This document shows, in pieces, positions 60,990 to 64,000 of a stretch of 64,000 bases of DNA (the stretch's first letter is position 1; every line of letters starts with the position of its first letter). The position numbers and the translations under genes were made by a program. Origin of the DNA: Micromonospora sp. NBC_00389. GTDB lineage: Bacteria > Actinomycetota > Actinomycetes > Mycobacteriales > Micromonosporaceae. The notes beneath the pieces were generated by a model. The model did not search any database. It was not told the origin of the DNA and saw only the letters and a list, made by a program, of their open reading frames with translations. Location: assembly GCF_036059255.1 (NCBI RefSeq), contig NZ_CP107947.1:124001-188000 (forward strand). The letters are read 5' to 3'.

Positions 60990-62189
60990 TCACTGGTTGG
61001 TCTCAGCCTTACCCGGAACATGGATGATCAGGGCGTCGCCCTGGCCACCGCCGCCGCAGAGCGCCGCCGCGCCGGTGCCGCCGCCACGCCGCCTCAGCTC
61101 CAGCGCGAGGGTGAGCACCAGCCGGGCACCGGACATGCCGATCGGGTGCCCCAGCGCGATGGCACCACCGTTGACGTTGACCTTGTCCGGGTTGATCCCG
61201 AGGTCACGGGTGGACTGCACGCCGACCTGGGCGAAAGCCTCGTTGATCTCGATGAGGTCCAGGTCCTCGACGCTCAGGCCGCCCTTCTTCAGGGCGTGGT
61301 TGATCGCGTTGGACGGCTGCGAGTGCAGGGAGTTGTCCGGGCCCGCCACGTTGCCGTGCGCGCCGATCTCGGCCAGCCAGGTCAGCCCCAGCTCCTTGGC
61401 CTTGGCCTTGCTCATCACGACCACCGCGGCGGCGCCGTCGGAGATCGGCGAGGAGCTGCCGGCGGTGATTGTGCCGTCCTTGGCGAAGGCGGGACGCAGC
61501 TTGGCCAGCGACTCGACGGTGGTGTCCGGGCGGATCCCCTCGTCCTCGTTGATCACCAGCGGGTCGCCCTTGCGCTGCGGGATCACCACCGGGGTGATCT
61601 CCTCGGCGAAGTGGCCGTTCTTCTGCGCGGCCGCGGCCCGCTGGTGGCTGGCCGCGGCGAAGGCGTCCTGCTCGCTGCGGGAGATGCCGTGCTTCGTGCC
61701 GAGCCGCTCGGTGGACTCACCCATGGAGCAGCAGTCCCAGGCGTCGCTGAGCCCGTCGTGCGCCATGTGGTCCTTGATCACCACGTCGCCGTACTTGTAG
61801 CCGGAGCGCTGGCCGAGCAGCAGGTGCGGGGCGTTGGTCATCGACTCCATGCCACCGGCCACCACGACGTCGAACTCGCCGGCCCGGATCAGCTGGTCGG
61901 CCAGGGCGATGGCGTCCAGGCCGGAGAGGCAGACCTTGTTGATGGTCAGCGCCGGCACGGACATCGGCACGCCGGCCTCGACCGCCGCCTGCCGGGCCGG
62001 GATCTGACCCGCACCGGCCTGGAGGACCTGACCCATGATCACGTACTGGACCTGGTCCGGGCTGATACCGGCCCGCTCCAGCGCTGCCTTGATCGCGATC
62101 CCGCCGAGCTTCGTGGCCGGGAGGTCCTTGAGGTTGCCCAGCAGCCGCCCCATCGGGGTCCGCGCGCCGCTGACGATCACCGAAGCCAT
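60990..62189 (-). CDS. Acetyl-CoA C-acetyltransferase (thiolase)
   Basis: A 399-residue biosynthetic-type thiolase. The nucleophile Cys is in [12 protein letters not shown], then [17 protein letters not shown] gives the His and CGGGGQGDA the second Cys. It condenses two acetyl-CoA to acetoacetyl-CoA or cleaves it. It is the first gene of the unit with meaB (38 bp apart or overlapping, depending on the meaB start) and is divergent from the epimerase gene. Confidence 0.94.
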   Translation of the reverse strand: MASVIVSGARTPMGRLLGNLKDLPATKLGGIAIKAALERAGISPDQVQYVIMGQVLQAGAGQIPARQAAVEAGVPMSVPALTINKVCLSGLDAIALADQLIRAGEFDVVVAGGMESMTNAPHLLLGQRSGYKYGDVVIKDHMAHDGLSDAWDCCSMGESTERLGTKHGISRSEQDAFAAASHQRAAAAQKNGHFAEEITPVVIPQRKGDPLVINEDEGIRPDTTVESLAKLRPAFAKDGTITAGSSSPISDGAAAVVVMSKAKAKELGLTWLAEIGAHGNVAGPDNSLHSQPSNAINHALKKGGLSVEDLDLIEINEAFAQVGVQSTRDLGINPDKVNVNGGAIALGHPIGMSGARLVLTLALELRRRGGGTGAAALCGGGGQGDALIIHVPGKAETNQ

Positions 62190-62251
62190 GCCTGCCTCCG
62201 AGGGGGGTGCCGAGCTGTACGCCTTAACGATTGTTCGGTCAGACTAACGCC

Positions 62252-62725
62252 ATGGCTGAGAACTCCCCCGCCGAGCCCGGTGCGGACTACGTCACAGACA
62301 TCGGGCTTCGCAAGATTGACCACGTCGGGATCGCCGTGGCCGACCTGGACGCCGCGATCGACTTCTACCAGCGGACGTTCGGGATGCGCTGCGTACACAT
62401 CGAGACCAACGCCGAGCAGGGCGTCCGGGAAGCGATGCTGGCCGTCGGGCCGACCGCCGAGGGCGGCTGCGTGCAGTTGCTCGCCCCGCTCACCCCCGAG
62501 TCGACGATCGCCAAGTTCCTGGACCGCAACGGGCCGGGCGTGCAGCAGGTCGCGTACACCGTGGTGGACATCGACGTGGCCTGCGCGGCGCTGCGCGCGC
62601 GGGGGATGCGGCTGCTCTACGACGCCCCACGGCGCGGGACCGCGGACTCGCGGATCAACTTCGTGCACCCCAAGGACGCCGGCGGCGTCCTGGTCGAACT
62701 CGTCGAACCCGCCGCCTCGCACTGA
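62252..62725 (+). CDS. mce: Methylmalonyl-CoA epimerase
   Basis: A 157-residue vicinal-oxygen-chelate protein. LRKIDHVGIAVADLDAAIDFYQ opens the first module (metal His), and GVQQVAYTVVDIDVACAALRARG opens the second. NFVHPKDAGGVLVELVEP supplies the later ligands. It should epimerise (2R)/(2S)-methylmalonyl-CoA and, in the ethylmalonyl-CoA pathway, ethylmalonyl-CoA. ATG 62252 is used; the frame start at 62231 overlaps the promoter. Confidence 0.92.
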   Translation: MAENSPAEPGADYVTDIGLRKIDHVGIAVADLDAAIDFYQRTFGMRCVHIETNAEQGVREAMLAVGPTAEGGCVQLLAPLTPESTIAKFLDRNGPGVQQVAYTVVDIDVACAALRARGMRLLYDAPRRGTADSRINFVHPKDAGGVLVELVEPAASH

Positions 62726-62783
62726 GCCCCCACGCCCCACGCGGCGCCGCTCGCTGGCGGCCGGGGCTCTGATCAACTCCAGA

Positions 62784-62832
62784 TCGCCGATGTGGCGGTG
62801 TCGCGATCGTCCGGACACCGCCACATCGGCGA
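62784..62832. repeat. Long intergenic palindrome, copy 2
   Basis: TCGCCGATGTGGCGGTGTC (62784-62802) and its exact reverse complement (62814-62832) form a perfect 19-bp stem with an 11-nt loop; five more pairs (CTCCA) follow after two mismatches. It lies between mce and ccr and can terminate mce transcription. The arm is nearly that of 54411-54458. Confidence 0.88.
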
Positions 62833-63003
62833 AATGGAGACGATCGAGCGTCGCGGGGACCGCGCAACGGGCCCGAGAGCGCGTGGGTGCGCGGTTGGCG
62901 GGGCCGCCGGACACCTTCACGCATCGGCCGATGCAGTTTTTCACAGATGACTTCCGGCTTTAGCTACCGTTCAGTAACGTCCCGGCCCACAGGAGCGCGA
63001 CCG

Positions 63004-64000
63004 GTGCCGGATGTGTCGAATGCCGACATGGCGGTCGTGCCCACCGGCGCCGACGATGGCAGCACCCGGGCCCGTGCGGGTGCGGACGAACCGGAGGTCA
63101 CCGTGCAGGACATCCTCGAAGCAATCATGGCGGCGGAGGAATCGAGCGACCCGGACCGCGAACTGGCCGGCCTCGCCGGGCTGCCCGTACCGGAGAGCTA
63201 CCGGGGCGTGGTCGTCCGCGCCGAAGAGGCCCGGATGTTCGACGGCATGGCCACCCGGGACAAGGACCCCCGCAAGGCGCTGCACGTGCAGGAGGTGCCG
63301 ACACCGGAGCTCGGGCCGGGCGAGGCGCTGATCGCGGTGATGGCCAGCGCGATCAACTACAACACGGTGTGGACCAGCATCTTCGAGCCGCTGCCCACCT
63401 TCAAGTTCCTCCAGCGGTACGGCCGGATCTCCGAGCTGACCCGCCGCCACGACCTGCCGTACCACGTGGTCGGCTCGGACGCGGCCGGCGTGGTGCTGCG
63501 CACCGGCCCCGGGGTGACCCGGTGGGCCGCTGGCGACGAGGTCGTCGCGCACTGCCTCTCCGTCGAGCTGGAGGACGCGGCCGGACACGACGACACCATG
63601 CTCGACCCACAGCAACGGATCTGGGGCTTCGAGACGAACTTCGGCGGGCTGGCCGAACTGGCCGTGGTCAAGGCCAACCAGCTGATGCCCAAGCCGCGCC
63701 ACCTGAGCTGGGAGGAGGCGGCCAGCCCAGGGCTGGTCAACTCCACCGCGTACCGGCAGCTCGTCTCGCACCACGGGGCCAACATGAAACAGGGCGACGT
63801 GGTGCTGATCTGGGGCGCCTCCGGCGGCCTCGGCGGGTACGCCACCCAGATGGCGCTGAACGGCGGCGCCATCCCGGTCTGCGTCGTCTCGTCGCCGGAG
63901 AAGGCCGAGCTGTGCCGCCGGATGGGCGCGGAGCTGGTCATCGACCGGGCGGCCGAGGGCTTCCGGTTCTGGAAGGACGAGGAGACCCAGGACCCGGACG
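63004..64000 (+). CDS. ccr: Crotonyl-CoA carboxylase/reductase (partial, cut by window end)
   Basis: The 332 codons present read as a Ccr-type medium-chain reductase. ALIAVMASAINYNTVWTSIF is the family signature, followed by LQRYGRISELTRRHDLPYHVVGSDAAGVV, WGFETNFGGLAELAVV, and LIWGASGGLGGYATQMA for NADPH. Ccr carboxylates crotonyl-CoA to (2S)-ethylmalonyl-CoA, or reduces it to butyryl-CoA. GTG 63004 has AGGAG 8 bp upstream. The gene continues beyond base 64000. It adjoins mce, thiolase, meaB and the IcmA-type mutase. Confidence 0.93.
   Translation, partial: MPDVSNADMAVVPTGADDGSTRARAGADEPEVTVQDILEAIMAAEESSDPDRELAGLAGLPVPESYRGVVVRAEEARMFDGMATRDKDPRKALHVQEVPTPELGPGEALIAVMASAINYNTVWTSIFEPLPTFKFLQRYGRISELTRRHDLPYHVVGSDAAGVVLRTGPGVTRWAAGDEVVAHCLSVELEDAAGHDDTMLDPQQRIWGFETNFGGLAELAVVKANQLMPKPRHLSWEEAASPGLVNSTAYRQLVSHHGANMKQGDVVLIWGASGGLGGYATQMALNGGAIPVCVVSSPEKAELCRRMGAELVIDRAAEGFRFWKDEETQDPD

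Noticed and set aside
62190..62990. Shared TetR-type operator upstream of thiolase/mce and ccr
   Set aside because: TTCGGTCAGACTAACG and CGTTCAGTAACG look alike but share too few bases to claim; a motif search across orthologues is needed.
1..64000. tRNA, rRNA or riboswitch
   Set aside because: I looked for tRNA T-loop/acceptor patterns and leader structures and saw none convincing; a covariance-model scan would be decisive.

Overview
The window is very GC-rich, with strong third-position G/C bias, many GTG starts and GTGA/ATGA overlaps. It holds a cvnABCD conservon, a large NAD-dependent glutamate dehydrogenase, a class F-type sortase, a GH6 cellulase with CBM2 and acyl-CoA mutase/MeaB/Ccr genes. 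Together these indicate a chromosomal segment of a filamentous actinomycete, most likely Micromonosporaceae (Micromonospora-like). The genus is an inference from gene content and intergenic repeat style. I saw no rRNA, tRNA, CRISPR array, prophage or insertion sequence.

Layout. 1-1.4 kb: murQ (cut by the window edge) and its MurR/RpiR regulator with a perfect palindromic operator. 1.4-6 kb: two dehydrogenases, a dTMP-kinase-like protein, and a small operon of nucleotidyltransferase, BON protein, metallophosphoesterase and GPGG membrane peptide. 6.0-6.8 kb: a non-coding block of 40-bp tandem repeats bracketed by 20-bp inverted repeats. 6.8-8.1 kb: TspO and a secreted M23 peptidase. 8.3-14.7 kb: an alpha-glucoside locus (binding lipoprotein, two permeases, LacI regulator, GH13 alpha-glucosidase). 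14.7-16.2 kb: an MFS transporter. 16.3-21.1 kb: a minus-strand operon of a secreted Cys-containing protein, a lipoprotein, a peptidoglycan-binding HlyD-like adaptor, an ABC ATPase and a FtsX/MacB-like permease. 21.3-25.3 kb: xylBA with a divergent ROK regulator. 25.4-32 kb: MarR, a SpoIIE-type phosphatase, a polyprenyl glycosylphosphotransferase, a solute-binding/VWA fusion lacking a cognate transporter, and a lactonase-family beta-propeller. 32-36 kb: the conservon. 36.3-38.2 kb: furA-like gene coupled to catalase. 38.4-42.7 kb: two related acidic proteins, a sodium:solute symporter with a small membrane partner, and a disordered acidic protein. 42.8-47 kb: GH6 cellulase with a CelR-type operator, then a repeat-rich surface protein with a sortase. 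47-56.9 kb: NAD-GDH, a lipoprotein PBP, an arginase-family protein with a repeat-derived tail, and a TPR-thioredoxin. 57-64 kb: a short-chain acyl-CoA region.

How genes work together. The agl-like, xylose and cellulase loci give a plant-polysaccharide lifestyle, each with its own local regulator or operator. The last 7 kb join an acyl-CoA mutase large subunit, MeaB chaperone, thiolase, methylmalonyl-CoA epimerase and crotonyl-CoA carboxylase/reductase. The mutase carries Phe80 and Gln198, the residues that distinguish isobutyryl-CoA mutase from methylmalonyl-CoA mutase. The set therefore looks like interconversion of acetoacetyl-, butyryl-, isobutyryl-, ethylmalonyl- and methylmalonyl-CoA, which can feed polyketide extender units. 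The most novel-looking candidates are the 16.3-21.1 kb secreted-protein/ABC operon and the charged-repeat protein with its adjacent sortase.
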